NCBI GenBank assembly: GCA_964588665.1
Contig: CAZPQQ010000017.1
Coordinates: 1-52,346, forward strand
Length of the DNA stretch: 52,346 nucleotides
Reading direction: 5' to 3'
Source: UBA2160 sp964588665
GTDB lineage: Bacteria > Chloroflexota > Dehalococcoidia > Lucifugimonadales > UBA1123
Shown here: piece after piece, positions 23,202 to 31,799 of the stretch
Layout of the letters: each line of letters starts with the position of its first letter
Position numbering within the stretch: position 1 is the first letter of the stretch
Position numbers and translations under genes: made by a program
Notes under the pieces: model-generated
Database searches by the model: none
What the model saw: only the letters and a program-made list of their open reading frames with translations
What the model was told of the DNA's origin: nothing

Positions 23202-24794
23202 ATGAAGTTCAACTCTAGGCGCTCCAACATCTCGGCGCGGAATGGGATGGTTGCCACGACGCAGCCGCTCGCGGCGATGGCGGGCCTTCGCATCCTGATG
23301 GAGGGCGGCAACGCTGTTGACGCCGCGGTCGCCACGGCGGCGGCGCTCAACGTGGTGGAACCGATGTCCACCGGGATTGGCGGCGACGTGTTCGCTCTCG
23401 TATGGATGGACGCCGAGAAACGCGTTCGCGCCCTCAACGCAAGCGGCAGGTCGTCGGCCAACGCATCCCTCGATGAGTTGGTCTCGCAGGGACTCGACAC
23501 CGTCCCGGATCAGAGCCCGTACTCCGTGGACGTCCCCGGAGCGGTCAGCGGCTGGGAGGCGATTCTCGACGCACACGGACGGATGTCGCTGGCCGACGTG
23601 CTCAAGCCGGCAATTGCGTACGCGGAGAGCGGCTTCCCGGTTTCGGAGGTCATCAGCGAGGCGTGGAAGACCAGCGGCGCCCGGCTCAGCGCGGGTCCAG
23701 CCGGCGGCGAACTCTTGATCGGCGGTCGCGCCCCCAACGCCGGCGAGATCATGCGCATGCCGGAGCTCGGGAAGACGTTCAGAACCGTCGCCGAGGGCGG
23801 GGCCGACGCGTTCTACGGCGGCGACATCGGCGGGCGAATCGCGGACTTCGTTCAGAGTCAAGGCGGCTGGCTTACCAGAGATGACTTCGCCGCCCATACC
23901 GCCGAGTGGGTCGAACCCATCAGCACGACATATCGCGGCTACACCGTGTGGCAGTGCCCCCCGCCCAGCCAGGGGGTCAACACGCTCATGGCCTTGAATC
24001 TGGCCGAAGGCTTCGACCTGAACGCCATGGGGTCTCAGAGTCTGGACGCGTATCACCATCTGATCGAGTCCATTCGGCTGGCCTTCGCCGACGGCCTGCA
24101 CCACGTCACCGACCCAGGCCACATGTCCGCCGCCGTTTCGTCGCTGATCTCTAAAGACTACGCCGAGTCCAGGCGAGCCGGCATCCGCGCGGACCGGGCG
24201 ATCGTCGAGGTCGGGCCTGGACTCGTGCCGGCGCATCCGGACACGGTGTACCTGAGCTGCGTCGACGGGGACGGCAACGCTTGCTCGTTCATCAACAGCC
24301 TGTTCATGGGCTTCGGCTCCGGGCTGGTGGTCCCCGGCACAGGAATCGCGCTCCATAATCGGGGCGCGTCGTTCTCGTTGGATCCGAACCACGCCAATGC
24401 GCTGACCCCCAACAAGCGGCCGTTCCACACGCTGATACCGGGACTGGTGACGAGAGAAGACGAGTTCGAGATTTCCTACGGAGTCATGGGCGGGATGCAA
24501 CAAGCCCAGGGCCATCTGCAAGTGCTCGTGAACATGATCGACCTCGGACTCAGCCCGCAGGAGGCGCTCGACGCGCCTCGGTTCAGCGTGCGAGTTGGCG
24601 ACGGGGTGTACGTCGAGGACATCGCGAACCCAAGCATCGTGGACGGCTTGAGATCGAAAGGCCATCCAGTCCTGACCCGGGCGCCCCATCAGAGCTTTTT
24701 CGGCAGCGGTCAGGTCATTCGTCGCGACCCCGAATCGGGAGTCTTGACCGGCGCCAGCGAGCCGAGAGCCGACGGCACCGCGGTCGGCTGGTAA
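23202..24794 (+). CDS. gamma-glutamyltransferase family protein
   Basis: 530 residues of the Ntn-hydrolase GGT family, which mature by self-cleavage before a catalytic threonine. The N-terminal half has QPLAAMAGLRILMEGGNAVDAAVA and MSTGIGGDVFALVW. The likely cleavage site is before the threonine in HPDTVYLSCVDGDGNACSFI, followed by the FMGFGSGLVVPGTGIALHNRG block and PFHTLIPGLV. No signal peptide is visible, so a cytoplasmic gamma-glutamyl or cephalosporin-acylase-like amidase is possible. It converges with the SRPBCC gene. Confidence 0.9.
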   Translation: MKFNSRRSNISARNGMVATTQPLAAMAGLRILMEGGNAVDAAVATAAALNVVEPMSTGIGGDVFALVWMDAEKRVRALNASGRSSANASLDELVSQGLDTVPDQSPYSVDVPGAVSGWEAILDAHGRMSLADVLKPAIAYAESGFPVSEVISEAWKTSGARLSAGPAGGELLIGGRAPNAGEIMRMPELGKTFRTVAEGGADAFYGGDIGGRIADFVQSQGGWLTRDDFAAHTAEWVEPISTTYRGYTVWQCPPPSQGVNTLMALNLAEGFDLNAMGSQSLDAYHHLIESIRLAFADGLHHVTDPGHMSAAVSSLISKDYAESRRAGIRADRAIVEVGPGLVPAHPDTVYLSCVDGDGNACSFINSLFMGFGSGLVVPGTGIALHNRGASFSLDPNHANALTPNKRPFHTLIPGLVTREDEFEISYGVMGGMQQAQGHLQVLVNMIDLGLSPQEALDAPRFSVRVGDGVYVEDIANPSIVDGLRSKGHPVLTRAPHQSFFGSGQVIRRDPESGVLTGASEPRADGTAVGW

Positions 24795-24800
24795 CGAGCC

Positions 24801-25250
24801 CTATCGCTCTTCCTCCAGCAGATCCTTCAGAACGACGAGCTCTCGACGGAGTTGCCGGCCCATCGACGGCCGCAACAACGGCGCGAACAATGCGAACCAG
24901 ATCGCCGATACGAAGCCGGCTGGACCGGCGTTAACGGAGTTGACGACACGGGCGCCTTCCTCGGTGGGCTCCAAGGTCATCTCGGATTGGTACGGGAATG
25001 GGCCGGACGTCGTGCGCCAGAGCAGCCTTGTGGGCGGCTCGAATTCGGCGAACTCATACGTCAGTTCATGAGACCGCCCCACGTAGGTGTAGACGCCTGT
25101 GAACGTCGCTCCGACTCCCGGTCCATCCGGCGAGGTCATTCGCGGCTCGGACACCCCGTTCATCCAGGCGTCGAGGTTTTCCACGTTTGCGAGGTATTCG
25201 AATATCTCGGCTGTGGGTCGATGAATGTTGACTGTCGCCGACGCCTTCAT
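24801..25250 (-). CDS. SRPBCC-family (START/polyketide-cyclase-like) protein
   Basis: 149 residues. The opening MKASATVNIHRPTAEIFEYLANVENLDAWM is the classic SRPBCC start, followed by beta strands (TRLLWRTTSGPFPYQSEMTLEPT) and a C-terminal amphipathic helix (RPSMGRQLRRELVVLKDLLE). These proteins bind hydrophobic ligands in a deep cavity; the ligand is unknown. GGAGG precedes the ATG, immediately downstream of two hairpins. Likely second gene of a unit with the VOC gene. Confidence 0.85.
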   Translation of the reverse strand: MKASATVNIHRPTAEIFEYLANVENLDAWMNGVSEPRMTSPDGPGVGATFTGVYTYVGRSHELTYEFAEFEPPTRLLWRTTSGPFPYQSEMTLEPTEEGARVVNSVNAGPAGFVSAIWFALFAPLLRPSMGRQLRRELVVLKDLLEEER

Positions 25251-25259
25251 CGTGGCCTC

Positions 25260-25312
25260 CGTTTGTCGAACACAAACGTCTATCCCTCTTCGGGGCAGCG
25301 GAGAGGGATAGA
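25260..25312 (-). promoter_or_regulatory. two adjacent perfect hairpins ahead of the SRPBCC gene
   Basis: Stem 1: TCTATCCCTCT (25279-25289) with AGAGGGATAGA (25302-25312), 11 bp perfect. Stem 2: CGTTTGT (25260-25266) with ACAAACG (25272-25278), 7 bp perfect, abutting stem 1. On the minus strand stem 2 ends directly at the ribosome site GGAGG. They could form a terminator/attenuator between the VOC and SRPBCC genes or a translational control element. Confidence 0.55.
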
Positions 25313-25350
25313 CTGCGGGGGGAGGAGTTGACTTGGCCCCTCGTCCCAGG

Positions 25351-25713
25351 CTAACTGTGGTTTTGTCCGGTGAACAATCCTATCGTGTTGCCCTCCGGGT
25401 CGGTGAACATGGCTGACGCGCCTATGCCGGGGATCGGTGTTGGCGGCATTAAGGTTTGAGCGCCGAGTCTGCTGGCCTTAGCCAGGTAATCGCCCAGGTC
25501 GTCCACTTCAACGTAGAAGGTGACGCGAGGAGGCGAGCCATCCGGGGAGCTGAAGATGCCTCCGTCGATTCCGCCTTCGCCGCCTGTCTCGACGATCCCG
25601 TAGTCCATGGCCTCGATGACGGTGATCTTCCAGTCGAAGAGCTGACGGTAAAACGCCTGCAAGTTGTCGGCGTCTCTCCCGGCTATCTCCCAATGCACCA
25701 CCGGCTTTCCCAT
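25351..25713 (-). CDS. VOC-family (glyoxalase/bleomycin-resistance fold) protein
   Basis: 120 residues with the paired beta-alpha-beta-beta-beta modules of the vicinal-oxygen-chelate fold: VVHWEIAGRDADNLQAFYRQLFDWKI, then GGIDGGIF, VTFYVEVDDLGDYLAKASRLGA and AMFTDPEGNTIGLFTG. A metal-binding His and the Glu/Asp positions can be seen, but single-domain members span glyoxalases, dioxygenases and binding proteins. It is the first gene after a strong promoter with an SOS-box-like palindrome. Confidence 0.87.
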   Translation of the reverse strand: MGKPVVHWEIAGRDADNLQAFYRQLFDWKITVIEAMDYGIVETGGEGGIDGGIFSSPDGSPPRVTFYVEVDDLGDYLAKASRLGAQTLMPPTPIPGIGASAMFTDPEGNTIGLFTGQNHS

Positions 25714-25775
25714 ACTTGATTGCTCCTCGAAACTTCGGCGCCGGCCGCCGACCGACCTTCAAGTGAACTACGATA

Positions 25776-25805
25776 ATCATATGTGGGAACATTTGTTCGT
25801 GTCAA
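25776..25805 (-). promoter_or_regulatory. strong promoter with an SOS-box-like operator for the VOC gene
   Basis: On the minus strand TTGACA (25800-25805) and TATGAT (25776-25781) stand 18 bases apart. Inside the spacer lies CGAACAAATGTTCC (25786-25799), which fits the Gram-positive LexA/DinR box CGAACRNRYGTTYC at every position. Binding there would block RNA polymerase. Confidence 0.6.
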
Positions 25806-25984
25806 GGGGTTTTGAGAGCATCTTTCCATATCCGTAGAACAAGTGTACGAAGATGGTGCCGGACTCTGAATGGCGGTCGACTGTCGCCTGTGAGACTCTC
25901 GCGTCGGTAGGCGATTGGTCTCGCCAAGGCTGAGTCGAAGGTCGCTATTGGACCAAATTGCGCAGGCGTTGATGCACGTTCACC

Positions 25985-26013
25985 TTGTTGCGTCAGGCGC
26001 GATAGCGTAGACT
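25985..26013 (+). promoter_or_regulatory. candidate promoter for the fused dehydratase-activase gene
   Basis: TTGTTG (25985-25990) and TAGACT (26008-26013) with a 17-base spacer, about 40 bases before the chosen start at 26053. Both hexamers are imperfect. Confidence 0.4.
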
Positions 26014-26052
26014 ACAGCCCGATCGGCTCAAATGACCTGTGAGAGGTGTCCG

Positions 26053-29000
26053 ATGGTCAAAACGGCGCACGAGACAGGGGACCGAGTTTCGGCCCCTGAA
26101 TTCAGCACGCCTGGCGACAGCATGATGATAGGGCTCGACGTTGGTTCGACGACCGTCAAAGCGGTGGTCATTGACCCTCGGACCAACGAGATACTGTGGC
26201 GACGCTACGAGCGACACCACACGAGGCAGGCACAAAAAGTCCTTGATTTCTTGCAGGAAATCGAGAGCGAGTTTCCTCAATCCAACGGCAAATTCAGGAT
26301 ATTCATAACGGGTGGCGGCGGGAACCTCCTCGCCCGGTTCGTTGGCGCCAAATTCATCCAAGAGGTCAACGCCGTCTCACTTGCAGCTGAGAACCTCTAC
26401 CCGGATGTCGGCTCCGTCATCGAACTCGGCGGCCAAGACGCGAAGATAATCATCTGGTTCACCGATCCCGAAACCGGCGCAAAGCGAAAAGTGCCGAGTA
26501 TGAACGACAAGTGCGCCGGAGGTACTGGCGCCGTGATCGACAAGATCAGCGGCAAGCTCCGGCTCAGCAGCGACGACCTTGCGTCGATCAAGTTCGGCGG
26601 CGTCGAGATCCACCCGGTGGCGGGCAAATGCGGCGTCTTCGCCGAGACCGACATCAACGGCCTGCAGAAGCAAGGCGTGATGCCCGATCAGTTGATGGCT
26701 TCCTTGTTCGAGGCTATCGTCCAACAGAACCTCAGCGTGTTGACCAGAGGGAACACGCTCCGCCCCACCGTCCTGCTCCTCGGCGGTCCCAACACGTTCA
26801 TCCCGAGTTTGAGGGACTGCTGGAAGGAAAACATTCCCAAGATTTGGGAAGAGCGCAAAGTCTCCATCCCGGAAGGCGTCGATCCAAGAGACCTGGTGTT
26901 GGTGCCGGAGAACGCCGAATACTACGGCGCGATCGGGGCGGCCTTCTACGGCAAAAGCGAAGAATCCGACGTGGGAACGTACTCGGGAACGGGCGCTCTG
27001 AGCGACTTCATCGAGGTCGGACGGTCGAAGATGCGTGAGGCGTCGGGCGACGTGGGACTGTGGAATACGCCGGAAGAGCTCGCGGATTTCAAGGAGCGCT
27101 TCACCAAGAAGCCATGGCAGGCGGCGACCTTCGCAGCGGGCCAGACCGTAGAGGCGTACATCGGAATCGACGGCGGCTCGACCTCCACCAAGGCCGTGCT
27201 CGTGGACGAGGCCGGCGCCCTGCTTGCCAAGGCCTACCAACTGTCGAAGGGCAACCCACTGCTGGACACGCAGGACCTGCTGAAGCAGCTCCGAGAGCAC
27301 GTGGAAAGCCAAGGCGCGACGCTGGAAGTCAAGGGCGTCGGCACGACCGGCTACGCCAAAGACCTGCTGGCACAGGCGCTCGAAGCCGACGTGGCGCTCG
27401 TAGAGACGGTTGCGCACACTCAGTCGGCCCTGCACTACCACAAAGACGTTGACGTCATCGTCGACGTTGGCGGTCAGGACATCAAGGTCATCGTGCTGAA
27501 GGGCGGTCAGGTCAAGGACTTCAAGCTCAACACTCAGTGCTCCGCCGGCAACGGTTATTTCCTGCAGAGCACCGCCGCGAGGTTCGGCTACGAGGTCGAG
27601 GAATACGCCGACATGGCGTTCGAGGCGGACCAGGTCCCTGTATTCGGGTACGGCTGCGCCGTGTTCATGGAAACGGACATCGTCAATTTCCAGCAACAAG
27701 GTTGGCAAGAGAAAGAGATCATGGCGGGACTGGCAAAGGTCCTGCCCAAGAACATCTGGCTTTACGTGGTGTCGGAGCCCAATCTCGGCAGGCTCGGCAC
27801 GAACTTCGTGCTCCAGGGCGGCACTCAGCACAATCTTGCCGCCGTCAAGGCCCAGTACGACTTCATCAAGTCCAAGGTCCCCGAAAGCAACGTCCAGGTG
27901 CACGAGTTCCCGGGAGAGAGCGGCGCCATCGGAGCGGCCCTCGAAGCGGCGCGTGTAGTTGCAGGCCAGGAAACCACCTTCATCGGCATGCCAGCCGCCG
28001 AGACCCTCGAGTTCAACGCAACGAGAAACGAGTCCACGCGGTGCAGCCTCTGCAAGAACAAGTGCCTGCGGACGTTCGTAGACACGAAAACACGCGAGGG
28101 CGTGAGCAAGCGATTTATCATCGCCACGTGCGACAAAGGCGCCGCGGACGACATCGAGGACGTCAAAGTGGTCCACAAGCGCATGGAGGCGGTCAAGAAG
28201 GAACACCCCAGCTACGTCGAGAAGACAGGCTTGGCCGTGTTCCGAAGTTCGAACCCACCCAAAGTCAGCACGCTAAACGACGAACCGGCCGAGGCGACCG
28301 CTGAGCGTGGCGGGGCTCTCGGTTTCTTGAAGCGGAGTCAACGAAACGAACTCGCCGACGGGCGCCTGCCCGAAATCTTGGAGCTCCGCAAGAACATGAA
28401 GATCGGCATGCCGCGCGTGCTCAACATGTACGCGATGTCGCCCCTGTTCGCCGCGTACCTTCAGGCGCTTGGCGTCGATTTCCGCAACATCATCTACTCC
28501 GACTACACCGACCCGCAGATGTGGCAACGAGGCTCGCGCCGCGGCTCCATCGACCAGTGTTTCCCAAGTAAGGTCGCCATTGCCCACGTCCACAACCTCG
28601 TTTTCGACAAGAAACGAAAGCCGGACATTATCTTCTTCCCGATCATCCAGAAACTGCCGCCTGAAATCTTCGACGGGGTGGACAGCGACGCGTGCCCAGT
28701 GGTTTCGATCACGCCTGACGTGACCAGGGCGGCGTTCACGAAGGAAGGCGACGCCTTTGCCGAGCGCGACATCAGCTTCATCAATCCGTCCCTCGACATG
28801 GCGAATCGGCCGTTGTTTGAGCTCCAGATGTTCGAGTGCTTCCGCGACATCCTACGGATCACGAGCGAGGAGAGCCACGAGGCGATGGAGATCGCTTTCG
28901 AGATGTGGCACAAGACCTGGCAAACTCTGAGAGCCGAGTCTCGCAAGACGCTGGACAAGCTGGAAGAAGAAGGCAAAGTCGGCGTCGTCATGTTGGGACG

Positions 29001-31227
29001 CCCCTACCACAACGACCCGGGCCTGAACCATGAGATCGCCGTCGAGATCCAGAGGAAGGGCTATCCAATCTTCAACCTGGACTCGCTGCCGCAGGACGAA
29101 GACATCCTCGACCGGCTCTTCGGCGACGAAGTGCGCGCGGGCGTCATCAACCACCCGTTGGACATCGCCGACGCTTGGAAGAATTCGTACAGCGAGAACT
29201 CCAGCAAGAAGGTCTGGGGGGCGAAGTACGTGGCCAGGCATCCCAACCTGGTGGCGATCGACCTCTCCAGCTTCAAGTGCGGCCAGGATGCGCCGATGTA
29301 CGGTGTCGTGGAGAACATCATCGAGGCGTCACACACACCATTCTTCAGCTTCCACGACATCGACGAGAACAAACCGATAGGCTCGATCAAGATTAGGGTC
29401 GAGACGATCGAATACTCGTTGAAGCGTTGTCAGGAAGAGCTGCAGCGTCGCAAAAAGTCCGAGGACAACTTGCTGCGCATGTTGGAGACATACGAAACAC
29501 AGGTAATGGCAGGCCACGACGAAGCTGCGGTCGCCAGCGTCGCCCTTGCGTTCGCCGATGACGAGAACGTCGCCGGTCGCGACACGTCGGTCCCGTCGCC
29601 TGTAACCGCGAGCCTATCCGGCGCTAACGGTGCCGCGAATCGAAATGGTTGGCGCCCGGTCGAACGCACGAACGGCTCCGCCAACGGCAACGGACACGAT
29701 GCCGGGCCCGACGTCGAATCAAAGATTCGTGAGTACGAGACGCGGTTAAGGGAAGCTTCCGGCTTGATTCGGAAGACGGTCGAACATTTCGCGAAACCGT
29801 TCGAGCGTCCTTGGACAAAAGATCAGATTGATGCCACGACGATTCTCTTTGGCGGCCTGTCAATGGCCCACGAAGACCTGTTGACTGATTCGCTGGTGAA
29901 AATAGGGTTCAAGTCTCGCGCGCTGCCGATCCCCGACAACGACGCGTTGCAGGTCGGCAAGGAATACTGCAACCGAGGCCAGTGCAACCCGACGTACTAC
30001 ACCGTCGGCAACCTGGTCAAATATCTGAAGGAACTCCGTGCGCAGGGCGAAGAGAACATCGAGGATCGCTACGTTTTCGTGACGGCTGGCTCCTGCGGCC
30101 CGTGCCGCTTCGGAATGTACGAGGCCGAGTACCGCCAGGTGCTGCGCGACGCCGGATTCGGCGAGTTCCGAGTCTTGCTGTTCCAACAAAACGGAGGGAT
30201 CGACACAAGCAGCGACGACGCAATGGAAATCAGCATTCCGGTCGCCCTAGCCTTCCTCCGAGCCCTCGTCCTGGGCGACATGGTCAACGAGCTCGGCTAC
30301 AAGATCCGTCCTTACGAGGTTCACGAGGGGCAGACGGATCTTGCCATGGAACAGGCCAAAAGCGTGTTGGGAGAAGCGCTGCGCGAAGGACGTTCGATAG
30401 TGCGCGCTCTACGCAAAGTCAGAAAGCTGTTCGAATCCATCGAGGCGGACTACACTCGTGTTAAGCCGAAGGTGAAGATCATCGGTGAGTTCTGGGACCA
30501 AACCACCGAGGGCGACGGCAACTACAACATGTTCCGATGGCTCGAGTCCGAAGGGGCCGAAGTTCTCGTCGAGCCTGTCGGCACGTGGGTGGACTACAAG
30601 ATCTGGATCGCCAAGCATCACGCGGAAGAGGCGATGAGAGTCGATAAGACCAAGAAGTCTTTCGTGCGAAAACTCAAGGCGGCACAGGTCGCGTTCCGGC
30701 TCTACCACAACCTTTACCGATGGGGTCTCGGCTTCAGGATCGACCCGTTGCCCAACCAGCAGAAGATCGCCGACTACGCGTCCGACTACTACAACACGTA
30801 CATCGGAGGCGGGGAAGGGCATCTGGAGGTCGGCAAGAACGTCCTGGTCAACGAGGAAGAGCACGCCCACATGGTTTTGTCGCTCAAACCTTTCGGCTGC
30901 ATGCCCAGCACGATGAGCGACGGCGTGCAAAGCCGCGTCGTGGCCGATTACAAAGACGCCATCTACGTCCCCATCGAGACCTCCGGCGACGGCGAGCTCA
31001 TCGCAAAGAGCCGGGTGCAGATGAAGCTGTACGAGGCCAAGATGAGGGCGCGGCAGGAGTTCGCGGAGGTCCTCGAGGCCAACGAAGTCACGCTAGACAA
31101 TATTTTGGGATACGTCGCCGAGAATCCAGAGCACAGCAACGCCATGCAGATGCCGCCACAACACCACAAGATCGGCACCGCAGCCAATTTTGTAACCAAG
31201 ATCGCCAAGGACGTGGCTGTCAGATAG
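26053..31227 (+). CDS. giant fused 2-hydroxyacyl-CoA dehydratase activase-related protein (two activase modules + DUF2229-like + COG3581-like)
   Basis: About 1724 residues. Module 1 (~25-330): ASKHA ATPase of the BcrAD/BadFG type (GLDVGSTTVKAVV, ELGGQDAKIIIW) with cluster cysteines in MNDKCAGGTGAVI and AGKCGVFAETDING. Module 2 (~368-640): a second activase (IGIDGGSTSTKAVL, VDVGGQDIKVIVL, NTQCSAGNGYF, GYGCAVFMETDIV). Then a cysteine motif CSLCKNKC (~664), a DUF2229/COG3580-like region (~783-1131; IYSDYTDP, GSIDQCFPSKVAIAHVHNL, LGRPYHNDPGLNHE), an Asn/Gly-rich linker, and a COG3581-like domain (~1245-1724; RGQCNPTYYTVG, TAGSCGPCRFGMYEAEY). Classical activases use ATP to push an electron into a dehydratase; here the likely acceptor domains are on the same chain. 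Start 26053 has GAGAGG upstream. A split paralogue follows. Confidence 0.88.
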   Translation: MVKTAHETGDRVSAPEFSTPGDSMMIGLDVGSTTVKAVVIDPRTNEILWRRYERHHTRQAQKVLDFLQEIESEFPQSNGKFRIFITGGGGNLLARFVGAKFIQEVNAVSLAAENLYPDVGSVIELGGQDAKIIIWFTDPETGAKRKVPSMNDKCAGGTGAVIDKISGKLRLSSDDLASIKFGGVEIHPVAGKCGVFAETDINGLQKQGVMPDQLMASLFEAIVQQNLSVLTRGNTLRPTVLLLGGPNTFIPSLRDCWKENIPKIWEERKVSIPEGVDPRDLVLVPENAEYYGAIGAAFYGKSEESDVGTYSGTGALSDFIEVGRSKMREASGDVGLWNTPEELADFKERFTKKPWQAATFAAGQTVEAYIGIDGGSTSTKAVLVDEAGALLAKAYQLSKGNPLLDTQDLLKQLREHVESQGATLEVKGVGTTGYAKDLLAQALEADVALVETVAHTQSALHYHKDVDVIVDVGGQDIKVIVLKGGQVKDFKLNTQCSAGNGYFLQSTAARFGYEVEEYADMAFEADQVPVFGYGCAVFMETDIVNFQQQGWQEKEIMAGLAKVLPKNIWLYVVSEPNLGRLGTNFVLQGGTQHNLAAVKAQYDFIKSKVPESNVQVHEFPGESGAIGAALEAARVVAGQETTFIGMPAAETLEFNATRNESTRCSLCKNKCLRTFVDTKTREGVSKRFIIATCDKGAADDIEDVKVVHKRMEAVKKEHPSYVEKTGLAVFRSSNPPKVSTLNDEPAEATAERGGALGFLKRSQRNELADGRLPEILELRKNMKIGMPRVLNMYAMSPLFAAYLQALGVDFRNIIYSDYTDPQMWQRGSRRGSIDQCFPSKVAIAHVHNLVFDKKRKPDIIFFPIIQKLPPEIFDGVDSDACPVVSITPDVTRAAFTKEGDAFAERDISFINPSLDMANRPLFELQMFECFRDILRITSEESHEAMEIAFEMWHKTWQTLRAESRKTLDKLEEEGKVGVVMLGRPYHNDPGLNHEIAVEIQRKGYPIFNLDSLPQDEDILDRLFGDEVRAGVINHPLDIADAWKNSYSENSSKKVWGAKYVARHPNLVAIDLSSFKCGQDAPMYGVVENIIEASHTPFFSFHDIDENKPIGSIKIRVETIEYSLKRCQEELQRRKKSEDNLLRMLETYETQVMAGHDEAAVASVALAFADDENVAGRDTSVPSPVTASLSGANGAANRNGWRPVERTNGSANGNGHDAGPDVESKIREYETRLREASGLIRKTVEHFAKPFERPWTKDQIDATTILFGGLSMAHEDLLTDSLVKIGFKSRALPIPDNDALQVGKEYCNRGQCNPTYYTVGNLVKYLKELRAQGEENIEDRYVFVTAGSCGPCRFGMYEAEYRQVLRDAGFGEFRVLLFQQNGGIDTSSDDAMEISIPVALAFLRALVLGDMVNELGYKIRPYEVHEGQTDLAMEQAKSVLGEALREGRSIVRALRKVRKLFESIEADYTRVKPKVKIIGEFWDQTTEGDGNYNMFRWLESEGAEVLVEPVGTWVDYKIWIAKHHAEEAMRVDKTKKSFVRKLKAAQVAFRLYHNLYRWGLGFRIDPLPNQQKIADYASDYYNTYIGGGEGHLEVGKNVLVNEEEHAHMVLSLKPFGCMPSTMSDGVQSRVVADYKDAIYVPIETSGDGELIAKSRVQMKLYEAKMRARQEFAEVLEANEVTLDNILGYVAENPEHSNAMQMPPQHHKIGTAANFVTKIAKDVAVR

Positions 31228-31251
31228 AGCGATCCCGCTTTCTGAATAGTC

Positions 31252-31291
31252 AACGCAGAATGCCCGCCTTCTCAGGCGGGCATTCTGCGTT
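31252..31291 (+). terminator. perfect 17-bp hairpin after the first activase gene
   Basis: AACGCAGAATGCCCGCC (31252-31268) pairs without mismatch with 31275-31291 around a six-base loop, 24 bases after the stop codon. No run of T follows, so it may terminate weakly, stabilise the 3' end, or serve as a bidirectional element. Confidence 0.55.
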
Positions 31292-31716
31292 GATCCTGCG
31301 CGCCCGTCACGCTCTTCCAGGGTTGCTGCGACCGTATTTTGCGGGCCGAACGGCGAGCTGCGCGCGCATTTGTTGCTGGCTGAACGATGCTTTGATCCCG
31401 GATAACGGTCCGCCGCCAGTGCATTCGAGGTTCTACAACGCAAATCAAAACGCTGTCGCCCTCTCTTCGAATGGCCCTTTGAACCTGGACGGTAAATCTA
31501 TCTGTTCGTGCTGAAACAGTCGAATCCAGCACGTCTCAACGCACGTTCAATTAGTGAGGAAAATCGGCGATGTAGGCGTTCAAGAGACTGGGAAGAACCG
31601 CGTCAGGGTCGCTTCCGTGATTCGAAACAGCGCCTATCAAGAGCAAGTCGATTATCACAGGCTCGACGGCGCCCCACCGCGTGACTCAAAAATGCCTCAC
31701 AATAGTTTGGAAACTC

Positions 31717-31745
31717 TTGAGGTTGTATCTTGTGCATTTTATGCT
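31717..31745 (+). promoter_or_regulatory. candidate promoter for the second activase gene
   Basis: TTGAGG (31717-31722) and TATGCT (31740-31745) with a 17-base spacer in a locally AT-rich stretch, about 55 bases ahead of the GTG start. Suggests that the second set can be transcribed on its own. Confidence 0.4.
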
Positions 31746-31799
31746 AATAAGTTACACTGCTGCGAGCTTGAGATATTTCCGCTCTTAGGGAGGCCGATT

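Larger units (their letters stand above)
25714..26052. other. divergent intergenic region
   Basis: 339 bases between the minus-strand VOC gene and the plus-strand dehydratase-activase gene. It holds the two promoters listed separately (25776-25805 minus, 25985-26013 plus). Nothing further was recognised between 25806 and 25984. Confidence 0.5.
31228..31799. other. 572-base spacer between the tandem activase genes
   Basis: Contains a perfect 17-bp hairpin (31252-31291) and a candidate promoter (31717-31745). An open frame upstream of 31800 is continuous with the second gene but has no ribosome site or family similarity, so it is treated as leader. GC falls noticeably around 31690-31780. Confidence 0.5.

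Noticed and set aside
26377..28206. Very long antisense open frame (about 610 codons) opposite the first activase gene
   Set aside because: High GC with skewed codon use leaves long antisense frames open; its translation has no recognisable motif and the sense strand is unambiguously coding.
31554..31799. N-terminal extension of the second activase protein
   Set aside because: No ribosome site or homology; the GTG at 31800 has AGGGAGG and matches the N-terminal length of the paralogue.
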